The notes below the pieces were generated by a model. That model worked only from the letters and a program-made list of their open reading frames with translations. It was not told the DNA's origin and searched no databases. Position numbers and translations under genes: made by a program. Shown in pieces: positions 1 through 8,365 of a stretch of 64,000 bases of DNA. This DNA comes from Flavobacterium sp. 245 (lineage in GTDB: Bacteria; Bacteroidota; Bacteroidia; Flavobacteriales; Flavobacteriaceae): assembly GCF_004362055.1 (NCBI RefSeq), contig NZ_SNXB01000002.1, positions 248,001-312,000 of the forward strand, in the 5' to 3' direction. The number at the start of each line of letters is the position of its first letter. Within the stretch, counting starts at the first letter, position 1.

Positions 1-412
1 TTCACTATGGCTTTTCAATCAGACATGGAATATTTTCAGTCAGATTGGAACCGTAATGCTTATTGGATTAGTAACTAAAAATGGTATTTTGATTGTCGAA
101 TTTGCGAATCAGCTTCGTGAACAAGGCAAACCAAAACTAGAAGCAATCCTAGAAGCATCAGAAGCGCGTCTTCGTCCAATTTTAATGACCAGTTTAGCAA
201 TTGCATTAGGAGCGTTGCCAATTGCAATGTCTCTTGGAGCAGCTTCAACAAGCCGAATTGGAATGGGAGTTGTAATTGTTGGAGGAACTATTTTTTCTCT
301 TGCTTTGACACTTTTTGTAATTCCTGCCATTTATTTAATGTGGTCAAAACAAAGAAAACATTATCCAGAGTTTGATCATATTGACGAATACGAAAAAGAA
401 AGTATAAAATAG
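1..412 (+). CDS. RND efflux transporter inner-membrane subunit, C-terminal end (partial)
   Basis: The reading frame is open from the first bases of the window to the stop at 412, so only the last ~137 residues are seen. The stretch LIGLVTKNGILIVEFANQ is the characteristic transmembrane segment of the second half of AcrB/MexB-type RND pumps (HAE1 family), followed by a loop with RLRPILMTSLA and two more hydrophobic helices. The protein is a proton-driven trimeric pump in the inner membrane that exports drugs or other amphiphiles. A TolC-type porin gene follows on the same strand, consistent with a tripartite system whose adaptor gene would lie upstream. The first in-frame ATG here (56) is internal to the gene and is not its start. 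Confidence 0.93.
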   Translation, partial: SLWLFNQTWNIFSQIGTVMLIGLVTKNGILIVEFANQLREQGKPKLEAILEASEARLRPILMTSLAIALGALPIAMSLGAASTSRIGMGVVIVGGTIFSLALTLFVIPAIYLMWSKQRKHYPEFDHIDEYEKESIK

Positions 413-421
413 TAGCTACAA

Positions 422-458
422 AATCATGAATTTTACATCTTGTTAATTCATGATTTTT
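422..458 (+). terminator. Hairpin with T-run between RND pump and porin genes
   Basis: AATCATGAATT at 422-432 pairs with AATTCATGATT at 445-455 and is followed by a T-run. It may terminate or attenuate transcription between the pump gene and the porin gene. The ATG at 450 lies inside the right arm, which argues against its use as the porin start. Confidence 0.6.
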
Positions 459-476
459 TGGCAAAAGAAAATAAAT

Positions 477-1787
477 ATGAATATTAAAAATATATACAGC
501 ACTTTACTAATTCTCTTCTTCTGCGTTGTAAAAACTAATGCACAAGCTGTTCTGACTATTGAAGATGCTACCAGAATCGCTTTAGAAAATAACTTTGAAA
601 TTAGAATTGCAAAGAATAACTCAAAAATAAGCGAAACAAATGTCACGATTGGAAATGCAGGAATATTGCCAACCGTTGCAGCGACTGTAACAGATAACAA
701 TAGCGTTACGAATTCATCACAAACTCGTCAGGACGGAACTACAACTTCTTTAGACAATGCAAAAAACAACAGTTTAACTTACGGAGTTGGCCTAAACTGG
801 ACCGTTTTCGACGGAATGAAAATGTTTGCACGATTAGATCAGTTAAAAGAACTTCAAAAATTAGGTGATTCTGAATTGAGAAGAACCGTTTTAATCAAAA
901 TTGTACAGGTAAATTCGGCTTATTATGATCTTGTACAGCAACAGCATCAATTGGCCGCTTTAGATACTACAATCGTAATTTCTAAGCAAAGATTGACATT
1001 GGCACAAAATCGTTTCAGCATTGGAAAAGCTTCAAAATTAGAAGTTCTAAATGCTCAGGTTGATTTAAACTCAGATCAGGTTGCTTTATTACGTCAAAAA
1101 GAAACTTATGCAAACGCTAAAATTTTACTGAACCAATATTTGGCACGTGATCCAAAAATTGATTTCACAGTAACCGATTTAGTTACAGTTGATAATGGAA
1201 TGAATTTTGCTGAATTGTCAGATCTAGCACATAAACAAAATCCGGCTGTAGAAGCTCAAATTATTAATAAACGTATTGCTGAACTACAATTAAAGCAAGT
1301 AAAAGCAGACCGTTACCCGGTTGTAAACTTAACATCTGGATATAATTTTTCTGAAAATCAATCCAGTTTAGGTTTTACGAGCCAGTCGTCATCAAAAGGA
1401 TTTAACTACGGTTTTAATGCACGACTGAATTTATTTGATGGTTTGAATCAGCACCGAAATGAAAAAGTAGCAAAAATGGAAATCGAAAATTCTCAAATTG
1501 CTATTGAACAGCAAAATATGATTTTGGATACACAGCTGAGCACTGCATTTCAAACGTACCAAACAAACTTAGGATTAATTGATTTAGAAGAAGATAACGT
1601 AACAATTGCTAAGCAAAACTTAGATATTACGTTAGATAAATTCAGAATTGGAACCATTACAACACTTGATTTCAGAACGGCGCAGTTAAATTATGTAAAT
1701 GCTAAAGTTCGTTACAGCAATGCTCAATATCAAGCAAAATTATCTGAAATTGCCTTGAGAGAATTAGCTGGAAATATTAATTTTTAA
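477..1787 (+). CDS. TolC-family outer-membrane efflux protein
   Basis: About 436 residues with an N-terminal signal peptide (hydrophobic core LLILFFCVV, cleavage near TNAQA). Two repeated long coiled-coil halves follow, the arrangement of TolC/OprM-type outer-membrane channels. Recognisable elements are the early LTIEDATRIALENNFEIR segment and the repeated motifs RFSIGKASKLEVLNAQ and KFRIGTITTLDFRTAQ, typical of the two OEP repeats. It forms the outer-membrane duct for the RND pump encoded just upstream. I prefer the ATG at 477 to the one at 450 because it places the signal peptide at the N-terminus and lies outside the hairpin. The family is certain; the substrate is unknown. Confidence 0.92.
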   Translation: MNIKNIYSTLLILFFCVVKTNAQAVLTIEDATRIALENNFEIRIAKNNSKISETNVTIGNAGILPTVAATVTDNNSVTNSSQTRQDGTTTSLDNAKNNSLTYGVGLNWTVFDGMKMFARLDQLKELQKLGDSELRRTVLIKIVQVNSAYYDLVQQQHQLAALDTTIVISKQRLTLAQNRFSIGKASKLEVLNAQVDLNSDQVALLRQKETYANAKILLNQYLARDPKIDFTVTDLVTVDNGMNFAELSDLAHKQNPAVEAQIINKRIAELQLKQVKADRYPVVNLTSGYNFSENQSSLGFTSQSSSKGFNYGFNARLNLFDGLNQHRNEKVAKMEIENSQIAIEQQNMILDTQLSTAFQTYQTNLGLIDLEEDNVTIAKQNLDITLDKFRIGTITTLDFRTAQLNYVNAKVRYSNAQYQAKLSEIALRELAGNINF

Positions 1788-1816
1788 ATTAAATTTGTTT
1801 TAAAAATTAATAAAAA

Positions 1817-2680
1817 ATGATCGCGTACAATACTAAAGAGTGGTTTACCTTTATCTTTCATTTTCATAAATCAGACACTATCAGGCAGTTATTCCCTGTA
1901 ATGATTGGGATTGGTATTTACGCTGCCCTTGTTGGTTATATTGAAGTGATTTATTTTGGAATTGATGAAAAACATTACCTTAAAAATATTCCTGTTATGC
2001 ACGGAATATTAGGTTTTGTGATTTCTCTTTTATTAGTTTTTAGAACAAATACAGCATATGATCGCTGGTGGGAAGCCAGAAAATTATGGGGCGGTTTGGT
2101 AAACAACAGCCGTAATTTTGCTATAAAACTTTCGGCTATTTTAAAAGATGAAAATGACCGAAAGTTTTTTAGAAAGTTTATTCCTGGCTACGCTTCCATC
2201 TTATATAAACATTTAAATAATTCTGAAACAGCTAAACAGCTTTTTGAAGATGTTGACTTGGAATTGGATCATCATAAACACAAACCAAATCAGGTGAAAC
2301 GAATGATGTTTCATAAAATCAACGATTTGTATGATTCAAAAAAGATAACGGGCGATCAGCTTATCATTTTAAATGCCGAATTAGTGGCTTTTACAGATAT
2401 ATGCGGTGCTTGTGAGCGAATAAAAAACACACCTATTCCCTATTCTTACAGTGCGTTTATAAAGAAATTCATCTTCTTTTATATTATGACTTTGCCTTTT
2501 GGTTATTCTTTAAGTTTAGGCTATTATGTTGTTCCCGTAGTTGTTTTTATTTTTTATGTTTTGGCCAGTTTAGAATTAATTGCTGAAGAAATTGAAGATC
2601 CTTTTGGTGATGATGAAAATGATTTACCTATCAAAAAGATTTCAGAAAACATTAAAAAACATGTTGAAGAGTTGATTTAG
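1817..2680 (+). CDS. Bestrophin-family membrane protein (UPF0187/YneE-like)
   Basis: 287 residues. The signature FRTNTAYDRWWEARKLWG near residue 75 is the conserved bestrophin/YneE segment. Hydrophobic helices occur near residues 25-45, 60-75, 215-230 and 233-250, and the acidic C-terminal part contains EEIEDPFGDDENDLP, another family hallmark. Bacterial bestrophins are pentameric ion channels of the inner membrane (cation-selective in characterised homologues). The gene starts 29 bases after the porin stop on the same strand, so it may be co-transcribed, but no functional link is evident. Confidence 0.9.
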   Translation: MIAYNTKEWFTFIFHFHKSDTIRQLFPVMIGIGIYAALVGYIEVIYFGIDEKHYLKNIPVMHGILGFVISLLLVFRTNTAYDRWWEARKLWGGLVNNSRNFAIKLSAILKDENDRKFFRKFIPGYASILYKHLNNSETAKQLFEDVDLELDHHKHKPNQVKRMMFHKINDLYDSKKITGDQLIILNAELVAFTDICGACERIKNTPIPYSYSAFIKKFIFFYIMTLPFGYSLSLGYYVVPVVVFIFYVLASLELIAEEIEDPFGDDENDLPIKKISENIKKHVEELI

Positions 2681-2823
2681 TGATCTTGTTTTAAACATAT
2701 AAAAGCGTAATAACAAAGTAAGTATCAGACTTTTTATTTACTGCATTATTTATAAATTTCGACGCGCGGCTATTTTTCAGGCAAAAACAAAATTTTTTTT
2801 TTCTTACTACAACACGCAATCCT

Positions 2824-2831
2824 TATATTTG
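2824..2831 (+). promoter_or_regulatory. Bacteroidota -7 promoter element of pheT
   Basis: TATATTTG matches the TAnnTTTG -7 consensus of the primary sigma factor in Bacteroidota and lies 29 bases before the pheT ATG. No clear -33 TTTG was found at the expected distance. Confidence 0.6.
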
Positions 2832-2860
2832 TATCCTCATACAAGAATAATTAAGCTAAC

Positions 2861-5281
2861 ATGAAAATATCTTACAACTGGTTAAAACAATTTATTAAAA
2901 CAGACTGGACTTCAGAACAAACTTCAGAATTGCTTACAGATTTGGGTCTGGAAGTTGAAGTGGTTGAAAAATACCAATCTATAAAAGGTGGATTGGAAGG
3001 CGTTGTTGTAGGTCATGTTCTTACCTGCGAAAAACACCCAGATGCTGACAGACTTAAAGTAACAACTGTAAACATTGGTTTAGAAGCACCTGTACAAATT
3101 GTGTGCGGTGCGGCAAATGTTGAGGCAGGTCAAAAAGTTCCCGTTGCTACTATTGGAACTGTTTTATACGATAAAGATGGTAACGAATTTACCATCAAAA
3201 AAGGAAAAATTCGCGGACAGGAAAGCCACGGAATGATTTGTGCCGAAGACGAACTAGGTTTAGGAACAAGTCATGAAGGAATCATGGTTCTTGATGAAAA
3301 CCTAGTACCTGGAACTGCGGCGGCTGAAGTTTTTAAAATTGCAAATGACGAAGTATTCGAAATTGGCTTGACTCCAAACCGTGCTGACGCGATGAGTCAT
3401 TTTGGAACTGCTCGTGATTTGAGAGCTGGAATGCTGCAACGTGGTGTAAACGTAGAATTGATTACGCCTTCTGTAAGTAATTTTAGAGTTGATATGCGTA
3501 CGTTGAAAATTGACGTAAATGTTGAAGAACCTCATTTAGCACCAAGATATTGCGGCGTAACCATTTCTGGAATTTCAGTTCATGAATCACCATCTTGGCT
3601 TCAGGATCGATTGAAAGCAATTGGATTAACTCCAAAAAATAATATTGTCGATGTTACTAATTATGTTTTGCATGAATTAGGACAGCCGTTACACGCGTTT
3701 GATGCCGCTAAAATCAACGGAAAAGTAATTGTAAAAACACTTCCAGAAGGAACAAAATTCATCACTTTAGACGATGTAGAAAGAACATTACATAAAGAAG
3801 ATTTGATGATTTGTGATGAAAAAGGTCCATTGTGTATTGCCGGTGTTTTTGGAGGAAAAAAATCAGGAGTTACAGACGGGACAACTTCTATCTTTTTAGA
3901 AAGTGCTTATTTTGATGCTGTAAGCATTCGTAAAACTGCAAAAAGACATCAATTAAATACAGATGCTTCTTTTAGATTTGAAAGAGGAATCGATCCAACA
4001 ATTACTGAATATGCATTGAAACGTGCAGCACTTTTAATTCAAGAAGTTGCGGGCGGAAAAATCACTTCGGATGTTGTGGAAGTGTATCCTAAAAAAGTCG
4101 AAGATTTCTCTGTTTTATTAAATTTCAGTCACGTTTATAAAATTATTGGACAGGAAATTCCGAAAGATACCATCAAAAAAATATTAGTTTCTTTAGATAT
4201 TAAAGTAAACAGTGTTTCTGATTCTGGTTTAGGATTAACAATTCCTGCTTACCGTGTTGATGTACAACGTGAAATTGATGTAATCGAAGAAATTTTACGT
4301 GTTTATGGTTACAATAATATTAATTTTTCTAAAAAATTCAATGCTACTGTAGCAAATTCTCCAAGAACAGAAGATTATAAAGTACAAAACGTAATTGCTT
4401 CTCAGTTAAATTCTCAGGGTTTTCATGAAATGATGGCCAATTCTTTGACCACTGCTGCGTATGCAAAACTTTCGGCTTCATTAAAAGAAGAACATAATGT
4501 AACAATGCTGAATCCTTTAAGTAGTGATTTGTCCACTATGCGTCAGTCATTATTGTTTTCAGGGCTTGAAGCTATTTCTTATAATATCAACAGAAAAAAT
4601 GCCGATTTAAAATTATTTGAATTCGGAAAAAGCTACCACAAATATCTTAATGGATACGAAGAGCATAAACACCTCACCTTGCTTATTTCTGGAAACAGAA
4701 ACAAAGAAAGCTGGACAAACCCTCAAAAAACTACGGATTTCTTTTTGTTAAAAGGATATGTAAAAGGAGTTCTAGCTCGTTTGGGAATTGATAAAATTTC
4801 GAATGCGCCAGTGCAATCTGATATTTTTTCTGAAGGAACAGCAATTTGCTACAACAATGACACTTTGGTCGAAATGGGTGTAGTAAAAAAATCAATTTTA
4901 AAGCATTTCGGTATTAAACAAGATGTCTATTACGCGGATTTTAACTGGGATTTAGTGCTGAAAATTATTACTGGAAAAATTAAATATACTGAAATTCCAA
5001 AGTATCCAGAAGTACGAAGAGATTTAGCGTTGCTTATTGACCAGAGTACAACATATGAAAGTATTTTTAATTTGGCAAAACAAACAGAAAAATCACTTTT
5101 AAAAGATGTCAACTTATTTGATGTTTATGAAGGAGAAAAACTTCCAGCTGGGAAAAAATCTTATGCGTTGAGTTTTACTATTCAGGATAATACAAAAACG
5201 CTTACTGATGCTCAAATTGATAAAATCATGTCAAAATTACAGCAGACTTTTGAAACGGAACTTGGCGCAAGCTTAAGATAA
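2861..5281 (+). CDS. pheT: Phenylalanyl-tRNA synthetase beta subunit
   Basis: 806 residues, the normal length for bacterial PheT. The N-terminus MKISYNWLKQFIKTD is typical. A tRNA-binding OB domain covers residues ~40-155 (GVVVGHVLTCEKHPDADRLK). B3/B4 editing and B5 domains follow, with RYCGVTISGI and NIVDVTNYVLHELGQPLHAFDA, and RFERGIDPTITEYALKRAA further on. The C-terminal ferredoxin-like anticodon-binding domain contains KYPEVRRDLALLID. The enzyme attaches phenylalanine to tRNA-Phe as an (alpha-beta)2 complex in the cytoplasm; pheS is not in this window. It has its own promoter upstream and a strong terminator downstream, so it appears monocistronic. Confidence 0.97.
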   Translation: MKISYNWLKQFIKTDWTSEQTSELLTDLGLEVEVVEKYQSIKGGLEGVVVGHVLTCEKHPDADRLKVTTVNIGLEAPVQIVCGAANVEAGQKVPVATIGTVLYDKDGNEFTIKKGKIRGQESHGMICAEDELGLGTSHEGIMVLDENLVPGTAAAEVFKIANDEVFEIGLTPNRADAMSHFGTARDLRAGMLQRGVNVELITPSVSNFRVDMRTLKIDVNVEEPHLAPRYCGVTISGISVHESPSWLQDRLKAIGLTPKNNIVDVTNYVLHELGQPLHAFDAAKINGKVIVKTLPEGTKFITLDDVERTLHKEDLMICDEKGPLCIAGVFGGKKSGVTDGTTSIFLESAYFDAVSIRKTAKRHQLNTDASFRFERGIDPTITEYALKRAALLIQEVAGGKITSDVVEVYPKKVEDFSVLLNFSHVYKIIGQEIPKDTIKKILVSLDIKVNSVSDSGLGLTIPAYRVDVQREIDVIEEILRVYGYNNINFSKKFNATVANSPRTEDYKVQNVIASQLNSQGFHEMMANSLTTAAYAKLSASLKEEHNVTMLNPLSSDLSTMRQSLLFSGLEAISYNINRKNADLKLFEFGKSYHKYLNGYEEHKHLTLLISGNRNKESWTNPQKTTDFFLLKGYVKGVLARLGIDKISNAPVQSDIFSEGTAICYNNDTLVEMGVVKKSILKHFGIKQDVYYADFNWDLVLKIITGKIKYTEIPKYPEVRRDLALLIDQSTTYESIFNLAKQTEKSLLKDVNLFDVYEGEKLPAGKKSYALSFTIQDNTKTLTDAQIDKIMSKLQQTFETELGASLR

Positions 5282-5300
5282 AGGAATACTATTAAATACA

Positions 5301-5329
5301 AAACCCGACTTTAAAAGGTCGGGTTTTTG
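5301..5329 (+). terminator. Rho-independent terminator of pheT
   Basis: AAACCCGAC (5301-5309) pairs with GTCGGGTTT (5318-5326) and is followed by TTTT, 20 bases after the pheT stop. Confidence 0.85.
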
Positions 5330-5333
5330 TGTT

Positions 5334-5507
5334 TTAAAACGTAACGCGTGTTGATAATCTCCTCGCTCCTGCTGAATTTGGATGGATTTCATCTCTCCAA
5401 AATTCTGATGAATTCATTAAACCGCGATAATCTATAATTCGGCTTTGAAAACGATATCCATAACAGGTAAAATGATTTTTAATTTGACACAAAAGGGCAT
5501 ATAAGCT
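5334..5507 (-). pseudogene. C-terminal remnant, possibly of an SGNH/GDSL-type hydrolase
   Basis: The minus strand is open for about 57 codons between two stops and has no plausible start. It reads ...GYRFQSRIIDYRGLMNSSEF then WRDEIHPNSAGARRLSTRV. The D-x-I-H-P-N-x-x-G ending is the usual C-terminal catalytic Asp-His segment of SGNH/GDSL hydrolases, so this is probably the tail of a lost gene. The rest of the interval 5282-5674 (up to the apt gene) shows no feature apart from the pheT terminator. The family call rests on this one motif and is tentative. Confidence 0.4.
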
Positions 5508-5674
5508 CTAAAACCTATACAATAAGCAAATCCCTATACAATCTCATATTTTCATTAACAATGCTTTAAACGATCAAAAAACAGGCTCTATAGTTTATTT
5601 GACAGACTAGAATAAAAACCCGAATTTGATTAGTGCTTTATATTATAAAAAACACAAAATTGTTTTGGTTTAAA

Positions 5675-6187
5675 TTAATACGTAATCGCAGAAAATATTG
5701 GATACTCTTTTATCTTTTCTCTTCCATTTAAGAAAGACAGTTCCATCAAAAAATTACATTGCACGATTTCGCCTCCCAAACGTTCTACCAATTCACAAAC
5801 CGCTTTTGCAGTCCCGCCGGTCGCTAAAACATCATCGTGAATTAAAACGCGGTCTCCTTGTTTAATGGCATCAGTATGCATCTCTAAACTATCTGTGCCA
5901 TATTCAAGCTCATAGGAAGCTGAAATTGTTTCATATGGCAGTTTTTTAGGCTTACGAACGGGAATGAAACCAGCATTTAATTCCTGCGCTAATAAAATTC
6001 CGAAGAAAAAACCTCTGCTCTCTGCTCCTACTACTTTGTCAATTTTCTGTTCTTTTAAAGAATTAACCAAAACCGAAAGACATTCTTTTCTTGCAATTGG
6101 ATCAATTAAGAGCGGCGTAATATCTTTAAACAAAATTCCTTCTTTTGGAAATCCCTGAATATCACGTATATAATTTTCTATCTTCAT
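5675..6187 (-). CDS. apt: Adenine phosphoribosyltransferase
   Basis: 170 residues, the standard APRT length. It begins KIENYIRDIQGFPKEGILFKDITPLL (here split: IRDIQGFPKEGILFKDITPL), characteristic of APRT, and contains the PRPP-binding signature VLIHDDVLATGGTAKAVCE near residues 112-130. It converts adenine and PRPP to AMP and pyrophosphate in the purine salvage pathway. It is convergent with pheT and divergent from the tRNA-Arg promoter, with no operon partner in the window. Confidence 0.96.
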   Translation of the reverse strand: MKIENYIRDIQGFPKEGILFKDITPLLIDPIARKECLSVLVNSLKEQKIDKVVGAESRGFFFGILLAQELNAGFIPVRKPKKLPYETISASYELEYGTDSLEMHTDAIKQGDRVLIHDDVLATGGTAKAVCELVERLGGEIVQCNFLMELSFLNGREKIKEYPIFSAITY

Positions 6188-6214
6188 TTTTTTTAATTTT
6201 TATCTTATTTTATG

Positions 6215-6245
6215 TTTGTATATGTCACATTTATGTCTATCTTTG
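6215..6245 (+). promoter_or_regulatory. Promoter of tRNA-Arg
   Basis: TTTG at 6215-6218 and TATCTTTG at 6238-6245 are separated by 19 bases. This matches the Bacteroidota -33 TTTG and -7 TAnnTTTG elements, and the pair lies 57 bases before the tRNA. Confidence 0.7.
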
Positions 6246-6301
6246 CACCCGCAATAAGCAATCAACAAAGCTAATAAAAATTAGCTTAATGATAACAAAA
6301 A

Positions 6302-6375
6302 GGCCTCGTGGCGCAACTGAATAGCGCATCTGATTACGGCTCAGAAGGTTACTGGTTTGAATCCAGTCGAGGTCA
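6302..6375 (+). tRNA. tRNA-Arg (anticodon ACG)
   Basis: A full cloverleaf can be drawn. The acceptor stem GGCCTCG/CGAGGTC has one G-U pair; the D-stem is GCGC/GCGC. The anticodon stem TCTGA/TCAGA carries loop TTACGGC with anticodon ACG. The T-stem ACTGG/CCAGT has loop TTTGAAT, and the discriminator base is A. CCA is not encoded. Its 3' end is the attachment site of the element at 6364-17276, and the gene remains intact after insertion. Confidence 0.95.
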
Positions 6376-6376
6376 C
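6364..6376. repeat. attL: 13-bp direct repeat within the tRNA-Arg 3' end
   Basis: CAGTCGAGGTCAC covers part of the T-arm and acceptor stem of the tRNA plus one following base. An identical copy is at 17264-17276. Confidence 0.85.
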
Positions 6377-6596
6377 AAAATAAATCCTTAAACATACTGA
6401 TTATCAGGAGTTTAAGGATTTTTTATTTTGGTATTTGTACGATTTTTGTATTGTAGCTTAAAAGTTCTTGTAAAAAGTACGATTCACGGCAAAATAAATC
6501 TGTCGTTTTTAGCTTCAATTTTACACTTTTGCACCAAATCAAAATACCAATACAAATTTAATTGCATTGTGTTTGATATTACAACTTAATTATTAG

Positions 6597-6957
6597 TTAC
6601 GCACTCTGTACACGTGATGAGATAGGGATATATTAATTTAAAATCATTAATGATATTTTTTAACGGTGAGGTTACGGTGAGGATTGACCCTAATGTTACC
6701 CTAATTGATTAAATTTGAAAAAAGTTGATTAATCAAATCGTTACGCACGCGAATAGATAGGAATGAGCTTTTTATTTCCGAACCATTACGCGCGCGTATC
6801 GTTGTACTTTTGATATTAATTTGACCTAAACGCGCGTAACAGATAGTTGCATATTGTATTTCCCTATCTCATTACGCGTGACAGATAGTGCAAAACAAAT
6901 CATTAAAAAACCATTAATGATTATTCACAACGGTAAGATTACGGTTAGGATTAAACC
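6597..6957. repeat. Origin-like repeat cluster of the integrated element
   Basis: This non-coding interval (part of 6376-6992) has related motifs in both orientations: GTTACGCAC (6597 and 6740), ATTACGCGCGCGT (6785), ACGCGCGTAAC (6830) and ATTACGCGTGAC (6871). Most are followed by a GATAG or AGATAGG word. CTATCT at 6864 and AGATAG at 6883 flank one copy as an inverted repeat. The cluster is bracketed by an imperfect ~45-bp direct repeat: CATTAATGAT followed by AACGGTGAGGTTACGGTGAG from ~6644, and CATTAATGAT followed by AACGGTAAGATTACGGTTAG from ~6912. Such iteron-like arrangements typically bind a replication or transfer initiator. Function is inferred from pattern and from the replicase-like gene in the same element. 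Confidence 0.55.
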
Positions 6958-6992
6958 ATAAAAAAACCGATCATCTCTGAACGGATATGCTT

Positions 6993-7580
6993 TTACATCA
7001 TCAATAATTTTTCAATTGTTCCTACTGGAAAACTATCAGCTTTAAGTATTTTATTATTTAGCCTTTTGAAACGTTTCGTTTCTTTGCCGTTGTAATGTGT
7101 TTTAAAATACTTTTTAAAGCGTTCTTCATATACGTCGTCTGAAAGGTAACACGCATCAAATATTTTACTTAAATCCCTATTCTTTTTACTTTCTATTTGT
7201 TTTTGATACATCAAACTATTAAAGGCTTCACGATGCAAAAAATAACCACTATGCAAATATAATTTTCTACAATGCTTTTTAGTGCTTGGACAAACAAAAT
7301 ATAAAACCTCTCCTTTGCCTAAATTCGAGGGTTTACTAATTATCTTAACTTTATAATTTTTAGGTTCTCCATTACATTTATAATCCAAAATAATAAATGT
7401 TTCAAAATCATTCTTTGTAACTTTTATACCAATATTTGAATGTGGTGTTCCGTTCCTACTCCAACTAACTGTACCCGATTTAGTACCATTATAAGTTAAG
7501 TAATCCCATTCTTTGAGTTTCTTTAGTGATAAAAACAAACAGTCTTCTACTGTTGTTGGATAATTTGCGTAACGTCCCAT
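6993..7580 (-). CDS. Conserved hypothetical protein, zinc-ribbon-like
   Basis: 195 residues from the ATG at 7580; two residues earlier there is only a TTG. I do not recognise a named family. The middle part reads VLYFVCPSTKKHCRKLYLHS followed by GYFLHREAFNSLMYQKQIES. This pattern resembles small phage- and plasmid-associated proteins with C-x-x-C...CRKLYL...F.CR.C..L.Y zinc ribbons, but most of the second cysteine pair is missing here. The C-terminus is rich in Lys and predicted helical. It lies alone between the origin-like repeats and the cassette array, so a role in element maintenance is possible but unproven. Confidence 0.6.
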   Translation of the reverse strand: MGRYANYPTTVEDCLFLSLKKLKEWDYLTYNGTKSGTVSWSRNGTPHSNIGIKVTKNDFETFIILDYKCNGEPKNYKVKIISKPSNLGKGEVLYFVCPSTKKHCRKLYLHSGYFLHREAFNSLMYQKQIESKKNRDLSKIFDACYLSDDVYEERFKKYFKTHYNGKETKRFKRLNNKILKADSFPVGTIEKLLMM

Positions 7581-7706
7581 AGACAATAACCTAAATTATT
7601 AAGGAATATTGATTGTTTTTTGATAACTAAAATACGGAAAACTATCCTAATTACCTATAAATAAGCAACATAAAACTAAGCTAATCATTTCATTTTCAAC
7701 AATAAA

Positions 7707-7791
7707 CCTGAATTTACCAAATCATCCAAATACAAAACCAATTACCCATTAAGCCAATTGCCCAAATCCGTTGTAGTAGCTGTTGTACGAA
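7707..7791 (-). repeat. attC-like site A, truncated (distal end of cassette array)
   Basis: Read on the minus strand it starts CGTACAACAGCTACTACAAC and continues with the same ATTTGGGCA...GGCTTAATGG core as the other sites. It fades out after the ACCAAATCATCC segment (plus-strand view). The opposite arm carrying ACTACAGCGGG is absent, so this last site is only half preserved. The rest of 7587-7800 holds nothing else that I can identify. Confidence 0.65.
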
Positions 7792-7800
7792 GTATTTTAT

Positions 7801-8193
7801 TTAGTTATATGGTTTTAATTTTTTATCCTTTTTTATTTCTTCAATTATTGTTTTATAGTCAAGAATTAATGTGTCAACTTTTTTATAAACAGTGATTGTA
7901 TATTCTCCCTTTTTTTTATCTATAGAATCTCCAACTAAAATTTCGGACCAAAAATTACCAACTACTGAAATTTTCGAATTATTCAATACGATAGTCGGAC
8001 TATTATGATTCTCTTTATCATAATATTTTTCAATGACATTTCCAGAAAAATTTTCATTCAAAATATTGTCAAAATTTTTTTTGTAGAATGATTCTTTATC
8101 GTTGTAGAAGATTTCCCAAATTAAAATGAATAGTATACATATAACAACTCCTATATTCAATATTTTTTTTAATTGAGCATTCGATAGTTCCAT
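7801..8193 (-). CDS. Cassette 1: small membrane-anchored protein of unknown function
   Basis: 130 residues. One hydrophobic segment at residues ~11-27 (ILNIGVVICILFILIWEIF) probably anchors the protein, with the rest outside the cytoplasm. The later part, with SPTIVLNNSKISVVG...VGDSIDKKKGEYTITVYKK, resembles small secreted or anchored proteins common in Bacteroidota accessory regions that lack an assigned function. Its start side carries GTTGTACGAA and its stop side TTCGTACAAC. These ends are mutually complementary, marking the gene as a single mobile cassette with attC-like site A. Confidence 0.65.
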   Translation of the reverse strand: MELSNAQLKKILNIGVVICILFILIWEIFYNDKESFYKKNFDNILNENFSGNVIEKYYDKENHNSPTIVLNNSKISVVGNFWSEILVGDSIDKKKGEYTITVYKKVDTLILDYKTIIEEIKKDKKLKPYN

Positions 8194-8224
8194 TGTTAAG
8201 TTTTGAATGTTTATTGGTTTATTT

Positions 8225-8361
8225 CGTACAACGTTCTGGCACTACAGCGGGTTTGGGATTAAATTAAGCCTTATTTTCGGATTTGCCAAATCATCCCAAA
8301 TACAAGACCATTTTTCCATTAAGCCAAATGCCCAAATTGCTTGTAGCGTGTGTTATGAGCC
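8225..8361 (-). repeat. attC-like site B
   Basis: About 137 bp between two cassette genes. On the minus strand it begins GGCTCATAAC, contains an arm like ACAAGCAATTTGGG and a matching arm CCAAACCCGCTGTAGT, and ends at GTTGTACG. The arms can pair over ~15 bases with mismatches. The sequence is closely similar to sites C and D. Confidence 0.75.
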
Positions 8362-8365
8362 GTTT

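Noticed and set aside
450-476. Upstream ATG of the TolC-type gene
   Set aside because: It is inside the right arm of a terminator-like hairpin and would put charged residues before the signal peptide.
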